Source: Devosia sp. (GTDB lineage Bacteria > Pseudomonadota > Alphaproteobacteria > Rhizobiales > Devosiaceae). From it: 5,519 nucleotides of DNA. Of the stretch, positions 1-4,664 are shown in pieces. The notes beneath the pieces are model-generated. The model saw only the letters and a list, made by a program, of their open reading frames with translations, had not been told where the DNA came from and did no database searches. Position 1 is the stretch's first letter; every line of letters starts with the position of its first letter. The translations under genes and the position numbers were made by a program. The stretch covers positions 1-5,519 of the forward strand of contig JAEUMC010000636.1 of NCBI GenBank assembly GCA_016793415.1. The letters run 5' to 3'.

Positions 1-212
1 CTGTAGAATTCGTTGCGAAGGATGGTGAACAGCCACGCCTTCATGTTGGTGCCCATCTCGAAGCTCGACTGCTTCGCCCAGGCCTTCATCACCGTGTCCT
101 GCACCAGGTCGTCCGCCTTGTCGTGGCGGCCCGACAGCGACACCGCAAAGGCGCGCAGACTGGGAAGAGTAGACAGCAGTTCTCGCTTGAAGCTCGGCTT
201 CTCGGCGTCCAT
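1..212 (-). CDS. ecfG: EcfG-type ECF sigma factor, N-terminal part (cut by window edge)
   Basis: Only the first 70 codons are present, reading leftward from ATG at 212; the gene runs off the window at base 1. The visible part is sigma region 2 of an extracytoplasmic-function sigma factor: an LRAFAVSLSG helix (about residues 18-27), then the DDLVQDTVMKAW core-binding stretch (about 35-46) and NMKAWLFTILRNEFY (about 56-70), the -10 recognition part. This wording is typical of EcfG/RpoE2, the alphaproteobacterial general stress sigma factor, which directs RNA polymerase to GGAAC...GTT promoters. Region 4 would lie outside the window. The start follows the nepR stop by 4 nt, with an AGGG-like Shine-Dalgarno inside the end of nepR, so the two are very probably cotranscribed and translationally coupled. 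The nepR neighbour and divergent phyR make the assignment firm. No defects are seen in the visible part. Confidence 0.93.
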   Translation of the reverse strand, partial: MDAEKPSFKRELLSTLPSLRAFAVSLSGRHDKADDLVQDTVMKAWAKQSSFEMGTNMKAWLFTILRNEFY

Positions 213-216
213 GGCG

Positions 217-402
217 TTACTTACCCTTCGCCGGCTTGGACTGCTTTTCCACCGCATCGAGCTGCTCGAGCAGGTCGATCAGCCGAGATGGGATTTCTTC
301 GTTTTGTACCGCTCCGTAGAGCGCTCGCAGCTTGTTGCCGATATCGGAGTTTGGCCCCAGTCCATCGTCGCGACGCCGCCGCAGCATGCCCAGATCATTC
401 AT
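217..402 (-). CDS. nepR: NepR anti-sigma factor of the general stress response
   Basis: A 61-residue cytoplasmic protein that, by family knowledge, sequesters EcfG and is titrated away by phosphorylated PhyR. The diagnostic NepR core is clear: an IGNKLRALYGAVQNEEIP helix (residues 21-38) followed by SRLIDLLEQLDAVE (39-52), the two helices that wrap the sigma factor or the PhyR sigma-like domain. An arginine-rich N-terminus (RRRR at 8-11) and a lysine-rich tail flank it. I chose the ATG at 402. An in-frame ATG at 420 would add MRDKTT and has a better AAGGG Shine-Dalgarno, but with only 3 nt of spacing, so the start is uncertain by six codons. A longer open frame reaching back to 606 crosses the promoter region and is not credible. 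The gene precedes ecfG by 4 nt and is divergent from phyR, the standard arrangement. Confidence 0.92.
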   Translation of the reverse strand: MNDLGMLRRRRDDGLGPNSDIGNKLRALYGAVQNEEIPSRLIDLLEQLDAVEKQSKPAKGK

Positions 403-476
403 TGTCGTTTTGTCTCGCATAAACCCTTCGCCCCACAGCAGGATCTGACGCCCCATACTCCAGCCGCGGCAAACTA

Positions 477-501
477 AATGCGCGGTGGCAAAAAAAGTTC
501 C
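477..501 (-). promoter_or_regulatory. EcfG-type promoter for nepR-ecfG
   Basis: Reading leftward, GGAAC (501-497) is followed after 16 nt by CATT (480-477). This differs at one position from the usual cGTT -10 but still fits the GGAAC-N18-TT form described for RpoE2. Transcription would start near 470, leaving a 50-70 nt leader before nepR. It implies positive autoregulation of the sigma factor operon, as known for this family. The imperfect -10 makes it less certain than the other three such sites in the window. Confidence 0.7.
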
Positions 502-510
502 GAACAGGCT

Positions 511-536
511 GGAACCAAGTTTTCCGCATCCCCGTT
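511..536 (+). promoter_or_regulatory. EcfG-type promoter for phyR
   Basis: GGAAC (511-515), a 17-nt spacer and CGTT (533-536) form an exact match to the EcfG consensus. The start of transcription would be near 543, about 40 nt before the phyR ATG. Its -35 lies only 9 nt from the oppositely oriented -35 of nepR-ecfG (497-501), so the two GGAAC boxes form an inverted repeat. Feedback of EcfG on its own activator is known in this pathway and is expected here. Confidence 0.85.
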
Positions 537-581
537 CTCCAGCATGGTAAGCTCTAAAAGCGTCACGGGAGTAGATTATCC

Positions 582-1376
582 ATGTCCCTTTCCACGCGGA
601 TCGCACCGCATCTGCCGTATTTGCGCCGGTTCTCGCGCGCCGTCACCGGCTCGCAGACTTCGGGCGACGCCTATGTGGCGGCAACGCTCGAGGCCTTGAT
701 TGCCGATCTCAGCATCTTTCCTGAGGCCAGCAGCGATCGGATCGCGCTCTACAAGCTCTATTCGGCGCTGTTCTCCACCTCGGCCATCCGCGTGCCGGAG
801 CCGAGCTCGAGTTTTCCATGGGAGTCGCGGGCAGCGGCCAACCTCGCCAACCTTGCGCCGCGGCCGCGCCAGGCTTTCCTGCTGGTCGCGGTCGAAGGCT
901 TCAGCCATGACGAGGCAGCCGAAATTCTCGACGTCCCCGCCGGCGAGTTCACCGACCTCCTCGCCCAGGCGTCCGCCGATATCTCGCGCCAGGTGGCGAC
1001 CGATATCCTGATCATCGAAGACGAACCGCTGATCGCCATGGATATCGAGCAGATGGTGGAGGGCCTCGGTCACCGCGTCGTCGGTATCGCCCGCACCCAC
1101 AAGGAAGCGGTGGCGCTCTACCACAAGACCCAGCCGCGCATGATCCTCGCCGATATCCAGCTGGCCGATGGCTCATCCGGCATCGACGCGGTCAACGATA
1201 TCCTGCACGCCCATCCGATCCCGGTGATCTTCATCACCGCCTTCCCGGAGCGGCTGCTCACCGGCGAACGGCCGGAACCGACCTTCCTCGTTACCAAGCC
1301 GTTCAACCCCGACATGGTGCGGGCGCTGATCAGCCAGGCGCTGTTCTTCGACGAAGGCTCGCGCGCCGCGGCCTGA
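582..1376 (+). CDS. phyR: PhyR, general stress response regulator (anti-anti-sigma factor)
   Basis: A 264-residue, two-domain protein of normal PhyR length. Residues 1-135 form an ECF sigma-like domain (LPYLRRFSRAVTG at 11-23; PRQAFLLVAVEGFSHDEAAE at 94-113, a region-4-like helix pair). Residues 141-260 form a receiver domain: acidic pair E146/D147 in IIEDEP, predicted phosphoacceptor D191 in ILADIQL, T219 in FITA and K239 in VTKPF. By family knowledge, phosphorylation by a HWE/HisKA2-type kinase opens the protein so that the sigma-like domain binds NepR and frees EcfG. It does not bind DNA as a sigma factor. The ATG at 582 has GGGAG (567-571) upstream with 10-nt spacing and lies behind an EcfG promoter. 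A rho-independent terminator follows. All expected receiver residues are present, so the protein should be functional. The partner kinase is not in this window. Confidence 0.96.
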   Translation: MSLSTRIAPHLPYLRRFSRAVTGSQTSGDAYVAATLEALIADLSIFPEASSDRIALYKLYSALFSTSAIRVPEPSSSFPWESRAAANLANLAPRPRQAFLLVAVEGFSHDEAAEILDVPAGEFTDLLAQASADISRQVATDILIIEDEPLIAMDIEQMVEGLGHRVVGIARTHKEAVALYHKTQPRMILADIQLADGSSGIDAVNDILHAHPIPVIFITAFPERLLTGERPEPTFLVTKPFNPDMVRALISQALFFDEGSRAAA

Positions 1377-1381
1377 CGAAC

Positions 1382-1429
1382 TCCGGAAGCCCCTCCGGAT
1401 TGGGCCGGGCTTTGCCCGGCTCTTTTTTT
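1382..1429 (+). terminator. Rho-independent terminator of phyR
   Basis: A perfect 7-bp stem GCCGGGC (1404-1410) / GCCCGGC (1414-1420) with a TTT loop is followed by TC and seven T (1423-1429). Just upstream, two copies of TCCGGA (1382-1387, 1394-1399) can form a second small hairpin. It lies directly after the phyR stop and should insulate the downstream DUF1328 gene. Confidence 0.9.
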
Positions 1430-1485
1430 GCGCGTTCGCACGCCAGCGGGACTACCCTCCTCCCGCCCCACACATCGCGCCGCCG

Positions 1486-1510
1486 GGAACCCAACCCCCG
1501 CCCGGTCGTT
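1486..1510 (+). promoter_or_regulatory. EcfG-type promoter for the DUF1328 gene
   Basis: GGAAC (1486-1490), a 16-nt spacer and CGTT (1507-1510) match the EcfG consensus exactly. Transcription should begin near 1517, giving a short leader of about 25 nt that carries the GGAG ribosome site. Because the phyR terminator lies upstream, this is probably the main promoter of the small gene. Confidence 0.85.
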
Positions 1511-1541
1511 ACTCACATGAGAGATCAATGGAGTAACAAGA

Positions 1542-1709
1542 ATGTTGCAATACGCACTGCTCTTCCTGGTCATCGCGCTGGTCGCGGGCGTCCTCGGCTT
1601 CGGCGGTATCGCCGGCGCCGCGTCAGGCATCGCGCAGATCCTGTTCTTCCTGTTCCTGGCGTTCCTCGTGGTCTCGCTGATCATCGGCCTGTTCCGGCGC
1701 GCGTCCTAG
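1542..1709 (+). CDS. DUF1328 (YtjA-like) small membrane protein
   Basis: A 55-residue, very hydrophobic protein recognisable as DUF1328: [20 protein letters not shown] (1-20), the conserved glycine/alanine turn [12 protein letters not shown] (21-32), then [17 protein letters not shown] (35-51) and a short basic tail RRAS. Two membrane helices joined by a small-residue turn are predicted, so it should sit in the inner membrane. The molecular function of the family is unknown to me. The ATG has GGAG (1530-1533) at 8-nt spacing. An exact EcfG-type promoter about 32 nt upstream predicts induction in the general stress response. It is monocistronic by appearance: the phyR terminator precedes it and a hairpin at 1771-1807 follows. 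The family call is firm; the stress role is inferred from the promoter. Confidence 0.9.
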   Translation: MLQYALLFLVIALVAGVLGFGGIAGAASGIAQILFFLFLAFLVVSLIIGLFRRAS

Positions 1710-1770
1710 CCCTCTGGCCTCGCGCCGACAGCTCGGACCGTCCTTAGCCGGGTCCGCGGTCTGAGGTGGC

Positions 1771-1807
1771 AGCGGCTCCGTCCAGGTGGGCGGGGCCGCT
1801 AGCTTTT
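1771..1807 (+). terminator. Probable terminator after the DUF1328 gene
   Basis: AGCGGCTCCG (1771-1780) pairs with CGGGGCCGCT (1791-1800) as a 10-bp stem with one G-U pair and a 10-nt loop. AGC and only four T follow (1804-1807). The weak U-tract leaves termination uncertain, and some read-through toward the YCII-family gene is possible. Confidence 0.5.
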
Positions 1808-1904
1808 GCACCCACAGTCGGACAATTTTGCCCCGGCTCTGTCGAATCTGCTCCGCCCGGTTCGATTAGGTGCTGAATGCCCGTGCCGCCCAGAGGAGAG
1901 AGCC

Positions 1905-2270
1905 ATGACGCAGTACCTTGTCGCCATCCATCACCCGGATGATTTCAATCCCAACTCCGAGAGTGACGAGACACGTCGCGACATTGCCGAGCTCAACGTC
2001 GCCATGCAGGCTCAGGGCATCGTGGTATTCGTCGGCGGCCTCGGTCGGGTCCGCGACGCCAAGTCAGTCCGGCGCAAGCCCGAGGGCGGCCTGTTGGTCA
2101 CCGACGGGCCCTATATCGAAACCAAGGAACACATCGGCGGCTTCTGGGTGCTGGAGCTGCCCGACATGGACACCGCGCTCGACTGGGGCAAGCGCGCGGC
2201 CGTAGCTTGCCGCGCCCCGGTGGAAGTGCGGGCCTTCGGCAAGCTGGAGGAAAGGGACGCTGGGCGCTGA
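1905..2270 (+). CDS. YCII-related (DGPF-domain) protein
   Basis: A 121-residue soluble protein of the YCII/DGPF family, a small ferredoxin-like alpha/beta dimeric fold. Visible marks are the N-terminal strand MTQYLVAIHHPDDF (1-14), VFVGGLGRVRDAKSVRR (41-57), the family signature DGPYIETKEHIGGFWVLE (67-84) with the DGPF-like turn at 67-70, and the helix MDTALDWGKRAA (88-99). Length is normal. Family members are often annotated as PhnB-like or as companions of ECF sigma factors, but the reaction is generally unknown and I assign none. The ATG at 1905 has a good AGGAG (1894-1898) with 6-nt spacing. An upstream in-frame ATG at 1806 would add an unconserved tail and is rejected. No EcfG-type promoter is visible in the 195 nt upstream, so it is not clearly part of the stress regulon although it lies between two likely members. 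Confidence 0.88.
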   Translation: MTQYLVAIHHPDDFNPNSESDETRRDIAELNVAMQAQGIVVFVGGLGRVRDAKSVRRKPEGGLLVTDGPYIETKEHIGGFWVLELPDMDTALDWGKRAAVACRAPVEVRAFGKLEERDAGR

Positions 2271-2296
2271 GGTTACGCACCGGCCCCGCCAACACC

Positions 2297-2427
2297 CCCC
2301 TCGCCCCTCTGGGGAGAGGGCCGGGGTGAGGGGCGCCAAGCGCGCTGAGAGCGCAGCCCGACATAGCAGCAACTCCGGTGTGCTTGGCTACCCCTCACCC
2401 TGACCCTCTCCCCAGAGGGGCGAGGGG
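2297..2427. repeat. Long GC-rich inverted repeat (REP/MITE-like intergenic element)
   Basis: Two 37-nt arms, 2297-2333 and 2391-2427, are inverted copies of each other with 35 of 37 positions matching. The pairing continues inward with GCCAAGC (2335-2341) / GCTTGGC (2382-2388), leaving a loop of about 40 nt that holds its own small hairpin GCGCT-GAG-AGCGC (2342-2354). Each arm also contains a shorter dyad (CCTCT-GGGG-AGAGG type). Arms of this CCCCTCACCC... / ...GAGGGG type are, from memory, a dispersed intergenic repeat in many alphaproteobacterial genomes, often mistranslated as small proteins with LTPALSPEGRG-like sequence. The element lies in the convergent gap between the YCII-family and csbD-family genes and contains no gene. 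Confidence 0.8.
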
Positions 2428-2452
2428 ACGCACTTTGCACCCGCAGTGCCCC

Positions 2453-2480
2453 AAACAAAAAGCCCCGCCGGAGCGGGGCT
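2453..2480 (-). terminator. Rho-independent terminator of the csbD-family gene
   Basis: Read leftward, AGCCCCGC (2480-2473), loop TCCG and GCGGGGCT (2468-2461) form a perfect 8-bp stem followed by a T-rich tail (2460-2453, opposite CAAAA and AAA). It lies 22 nt after the stop of the csbD-family gene, the usual place. Confidence 0.88.
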
Positions 2481-2502
2481 AGTTCTTGGCTGTCCGAACT
2501 GC

Positions 2503-2703
2503 TTAGTGCAGGCGGTTGAACCAGTCGTCGACTTCACGCTCGGCGTCTTCCTGGGCTTTGCCGTAACGCTCCTGGATCTTGCCGGCGAGCTGCTTGCGGT
2601 TGCCGTTGATGATGTCCAGATCGTTGTCGGTAAGCTTGCCCCACTGGGTCTGGACCTTGCCCTTGAACTGCTGCCAGTTGCCTTCCATCTGGTTCCAATT
2701 CAT
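2503..2703 (-). CDS. CsbD/YjbJ-family stress protein
   Basis: A 66-residue, highly charged protein that closely resembles E. coli YjbJ and the CsbD family: MNWNQMEGNWQQFKGKVQ (1-18), the WGKLTDNDLDIINGNRKQL core (21-39), then GKIQERYGKAQEDAEREV (41-58) and a WF-containing end. It should be soluble and largely helical or partly disordered. CsbD-like proteins are abundant general-stress products in many bacteria, but their biochemical role is not established. The ATG at 2703 has a strong AAGGAGA (2717-2711) at 7-nt spacing. An exact EcfG-type promoter lies upstream and a clear terminator downstream, so it is a single-gene unit predicted to be controlled by the sigma factor encoded at the left end of the window. 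A longer open frame back to 2937 runs through the promoter and is rejected. Confidence 0.93.
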   Translation of the reverse strand: MNWNQMEGNWQQFKGKVQTQWGKLTDNDLDIINGNRKQLAGKIQERYGKAQEDAEREVDDWFNRLH

Positions 2704-2766
2704 CTTGCAATCTCCTTCTCGTGTGCTGGAAAACCAGCCGCCGTAACCGGTGGCTGCTGCTGGACT

Positions 2767-2791
2767 AACGCCTCCCCTCCGCCCGGGTTCC
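2767..2791 (-). promoter_or_regulatory. EcfG-type promoter for the csbD-family gene
   Basis: Read leftward, GGAAC (2791-2787), a 16-nt spacer and CGTT (2770-2767) match the EcfG consensus exactly. Transcription should start near 2760, leaving a leader of about 57 nt. The site lies in the divergent region shared with the amino-acid ABC transporter genes. Confidence 0.85.
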
Positions 2792-2887
2792 GCCCACCCG
2801 CCAAGTTTCACTTTGTCCGGGGAACCTCGGCGCCGGGGCTCTGCAAATCTCTTGCCAGCGACCGCAGCTTTGGCTTTGGTGCGGCGG

Positions 2888-3670
2888 ATGCAGACCTCTC
2901 TCGCCCAGCCCGTCGTCGAAATCGCCGATCTCCACAAATCCTACGGCCAGCTCGAGGTGCTGAAAGGCGTTTCGCTGGTTGCCCGGCAGGGCGAAGTGGT
3001 GGCGCTGATCGGCTCCTCCGGTTCGGGCAAATCCACCCTGTTGCGCTGCATCAACATGCTCGAGGTGCCCGAGAGCGGCAGCGTCAAGGTCGGCGGCGAG
3101 GAAATCGCGCTCACCGGCAAGCCGCCGCACCGCAAGCCCGCTGACGAGCAGCAGATCCGCCGCATCCGTTCCGAGCTCGGCATGGTGTTCCAGTCGTTCA
3201 ACCTCTGGAGCCACATGACCATTCTGGGCAATGTCATGGAAGCACCGCTGCGGGTGCAGAAGCGCGACAGGGCGGAAGTCGAGGCCGAGGCCCTCGAGAT
3301 GCTGGCCAAGGTCGGCATTCGGGACAAGGCCGCGAGCTATCCCAGCCAGTTGTCGGGCGGCCAGCAGCAGCGTGCCGCCATTGCCCGGGCGCTCTGTATC
3401 AACCCCAAGGTGATGCTGTTCGATGAGCCGACCTCGGCGCTCGATCCCGAACTCGAGGTCGAAGTGCTCCGGGTGATCAAGCTGCTCGCCGACGAGGGCC
3501 GCACCATGATCCTCGTTACCCACGACATGCAGTTTGCCCGCACCATCGCCAGCCGCGTCATCTTCCTGCATCAGGGCAGGATCGAGGAGGAAGGCACCGC
3601 CGCCGAAGTGTTCGGCGCCACCCGCTCGCCGCGCCTCAAACAGTTCCTCAGCGCCGCCGGGCACGGGTGA
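2888..3670 (+). CDS. Polar amino-acid ABC transporter ATPase (HisP-type)
   Basis: A 260-residue cytoplasmic ATPase that drives uptake of polar or basic amino acids. All nucleotide-binding motifs are intact: Walker [10 protein letters not shown] (42-50), Q-loop Q102 in VFQSFNLW, signature LSGGQQQR (155-162), Walker B VMLFDE (175-180), D-loop SALD (183-186) and switch H212. The [20 protein letters not shown] stretch (101-120) and the insert ahead of it are typical of the HisP/OccP branch for histidine, Lys/Arg/Orn or opines. The start is the weak point. ATG 2888 fits the family N-terminus ([12 protein letters not shown] begins at residue 9) but has no clear Shine-Dalgarno. The frame stays open upstream to 2750 with unconserved, proline/arginine-rich sequence that overlaps the divergent csbD-family promoter, so I reject that extension. 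The binding-protein and permease genes follow on the same strand. Confidence 0.93.
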   Translation: MQTSLAQPVVEIADLHKSYGQLEVLKGVSLVARQGEVVALIGSSGSGKSTLLRCINMLEVPESGSVKVGGEEIALTGKPPHRKPADEQQIRRIRSELGMVFQSFNLWSHMTILGNVMEAPLRVQKRDRAEVEAEALEMLAKVGIRDKAASYPSQLSGGQQQRAAIARALCINPKVMLFDEPTSALDPELEVEVLRVIKLLADEGRTMILVTHDMQFARTIASRVIFLHQGRIEEEGTAAEVFGATRSPRLKQFLSAAGHG

Positions 3671-3726
3671 CAATACCTCTCGCCGCACAACAGGCGCCTG
3701 CCCCCACTGCAACAATTCGCAAACGA

Positions 3727-3754
3727 TTGACCGAACGGTAAAAAGCGCTAGCGT
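3727..3754 (+). promoter_or_regulatory. Possible housekeeping promoter for the binding-protein gene
   Basis: TTGACC (3727-3732) resembles a sigma-70 -35 box. At 16-nt spacing the -10 would be TAGCGT (3749-3754), a poor match. The 182-nt gap after the ATPase gene makes a separate promoter plausible, since binding proteins are usually made in excess. The call rests mainly on the -35 and on position. Confidence 0.3.
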
Positions 3755-3766
3755 TGCCGGCCATGT

Positions 3767-3813
3767 GCTGCCCGACGGGCGGCATCAACCAATAAGCCGG
3801 TGGTGGGACCGGC
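3767..3813 (+). other. Two hairpins in the leader of the binding-protein gene
   Basis: GCTGCCC (3767-3773) / GGGCGGC (3777-3783) can form a 7-bp stem with one G-U pair and a GAC loop. GCCGGT (3796-3801) / ACCGGC (3808-3813) forms a 6-bp stem. Neither is followed by a T-tract, so they are not rho-independent terminators on the plus strand. They could stabilise the downstream mRNA or mark an RNA processing point between the ATPase and binding-protein messages. No known riboswitch class was recognised. Confidence 0.4.
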
Positions 3814-3852
3814 CAAAAAACGCCGGGCCCGACCGGTGAAACAGGAGAGACT

Positions 3853-4614
3853 ATGAACAAGTTCGTTCTGGCGGCAGCGGCAGCAGCCCTCGCCATGTTC
3901 GCGACCGGTGCCAATGCGCAGGCCATCCGCATTGCCACCGAAGGCGCCTATGCGCCGTGGAACTTCCTCGACGAAGCCGGCAAGCCGGCCGGGCTCGACG
4001 TCGATGTCGGCACCGAAGCCTGCAAGCGCGCCGCGCTCGAATGCACCTTCCAGGTCAACGAGTGGGATTCGATCATTCCCAACCTCATCGCCGGCAACTA
4101 CGACCTGATCATCGCCGGCATGTCGGTGACCGACGAGCGCAAGACCTCGATCGATTTCACCTCCGAGTACTTCCCGCCCGATCCGGCCCGCTACATGGTC
4201 CGCGCCGGCACCACGATCGATTTCGACAACCTGAGCGGCAAGAATATCGGCGTACAGGGCGGCACCATTCACGCGGCCTATGCCACCGAGCATTTCGGCT
4301 CGACCAACACCGTCAAGTCCTACGACAATGCCGACCAGGCGCTGGCCGATCTCAACGCCGGCAATGTCGACGTCATCCTCGCCGACGGCAACTACATCAC
4401 CGAGGTGGTGGCGGGTTCGGGCGGCGCGCTCGAGAAGGTCGGGCCGGAACTGGTGCTCGGCGGCGGCGTCGCCATGGGGTTGCGCAAGGCCGACGATGAG
4501 CTCGAAGGCAAGCTCAACACCGCCATCGAGGCCATGAAGAAGGACGGCACGCTCGACGCGCTGATCATCAAGTGGTTCCCCGATAAGGTCGGCCCGATCT
4601 ACGCCGGCACCTGA
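3853..4614 (+). CDS. Polar amino-acid ABC transporter, periplasmic binding protein (ArgT/HisJ-like)
   Basis: A 253-residue exported protein that captures an amino acid in the periplasm and delivers it to the permease. A signal peptide is clear: MNK, hydrophobic FVLAAAAAALAMFATG, and a likely cleavage site after ANA (residue 22). The mature part is a type II binding-protein fold (SBP family 3): IRIATEGAYAPWNF (25-38), a C57-C64 pair spaced like the disulfide of LAO/HisJ proteins, GNYDLIIAGMSVTDER (81-96) with the carboxylate-binding R96, GVQGGT (133-138), and D178 in ILADGN, where the family binds the ligand amino group. These residues suggest a basic or polar L-amino acid, but the exact ligand cannot be read. 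The ATG has AGGAG (3843-3847) at 5-nt spacing. A strong hairpin follows, probably limiting transcription into the permease. Confidence 0.95.
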   Translation: MNKFVLAAAAAALAMFATGANAQAIRIATEGAYAPWNFLDEAGKPAGLDVDVGTEACKRAALECTFQVNEWDSIIPNLIAGNYDLIIAGMSVTDERKTSIDFTSEYFPPDPARYMVRAGTTIDFDNLSGKNIGVQGGTIHAAYATEHFGSTNTVKSYDNADQALADLNAGNVDVILADGNYITEVVAGSGGALEKVGPELVLGGGVAMGLRKADDELEGKLNTAIEAMKKDGTLDALIIKWFPDKVGPIYAGT

Positions 4615-4621
4615 GTTCAGC

Positions 4622-4650
4622 TCGGGGCGGGCTGGTCCCGCCCCGGTTTT
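4622..4650 (+). terminator. Hairpin with T-tract between binding-protein and permease genes (attenuator)
   Basis: TCGGGGCGGG (4622-4631) pairs with CCCGCCCCGG (4637-4646) in a 10-bp stem with one G-U pair and a CTGGT loop, followed by TTTT (4647-4650). It starts 7 nt after the binding-protein stop and ends 14 nt before the permease start. It is more likely a partial terminator or 3'-end stabiliser than a full operon end, because the permease has no other visible promoter. Confidence 0.65.
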
Positions 4651-4664
4651 CTCGAGCCCGGGGC

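Noticed and set aside
13..477. Plus-strand open frame across the ecfG-nepR region
   Set aside because: Opposite strand of two clearly recognised genes, with no ribosome site or family match.
1805..2447. YCII-family gene flanked by near-identical 14-mers (TTTGCACCCACAGT at 1805-1818; TTTGCACCCGCAGT at 2434-2447), suggesting an inserted cassette
   Set aside because: A 13/14 match is expected about by chance in a window this size, and no transposase, terminal repeat or composition shift supports insertion.
2064..2458. Short minus-strand proteins containing LTPALSPEGRG/PSPRPSGERV-like peptides
   Set aside because: They are translations of the inverted-repeat arms, a common source of false gene calls.
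2481..2500. AGTTC...GAACT dyad after the csbD-family stop as an operator
   Set aside because: Only a 5-bp stem, located between the stop codon and the terminator; no reason to expect regulation there.
2821..2845. GGAAC (2821-2825) upstream of the ATPase gene as a further EcfG promoter
   Set aside because: No GTT-like -10 at 16-17 nt spacing (TGCA/GCAA there), so only half the motif is present.
2765..3715. Long open reading frame antisense to the ATPase gene (316 codons)
   Set aside because: High-GC antisense shadow: no family resemblance, while the plus strand carries every ABC motif. The same applies to antisense frames at 576-1124, 3748-4293 and 4617-5381.
4444..4470. GGAAC-N16-CGTC inside the binding-protein gene
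   Set aside because: One mismatch at the -10, and it lies in coding sequence with no gene start behind it; explained by codon use.
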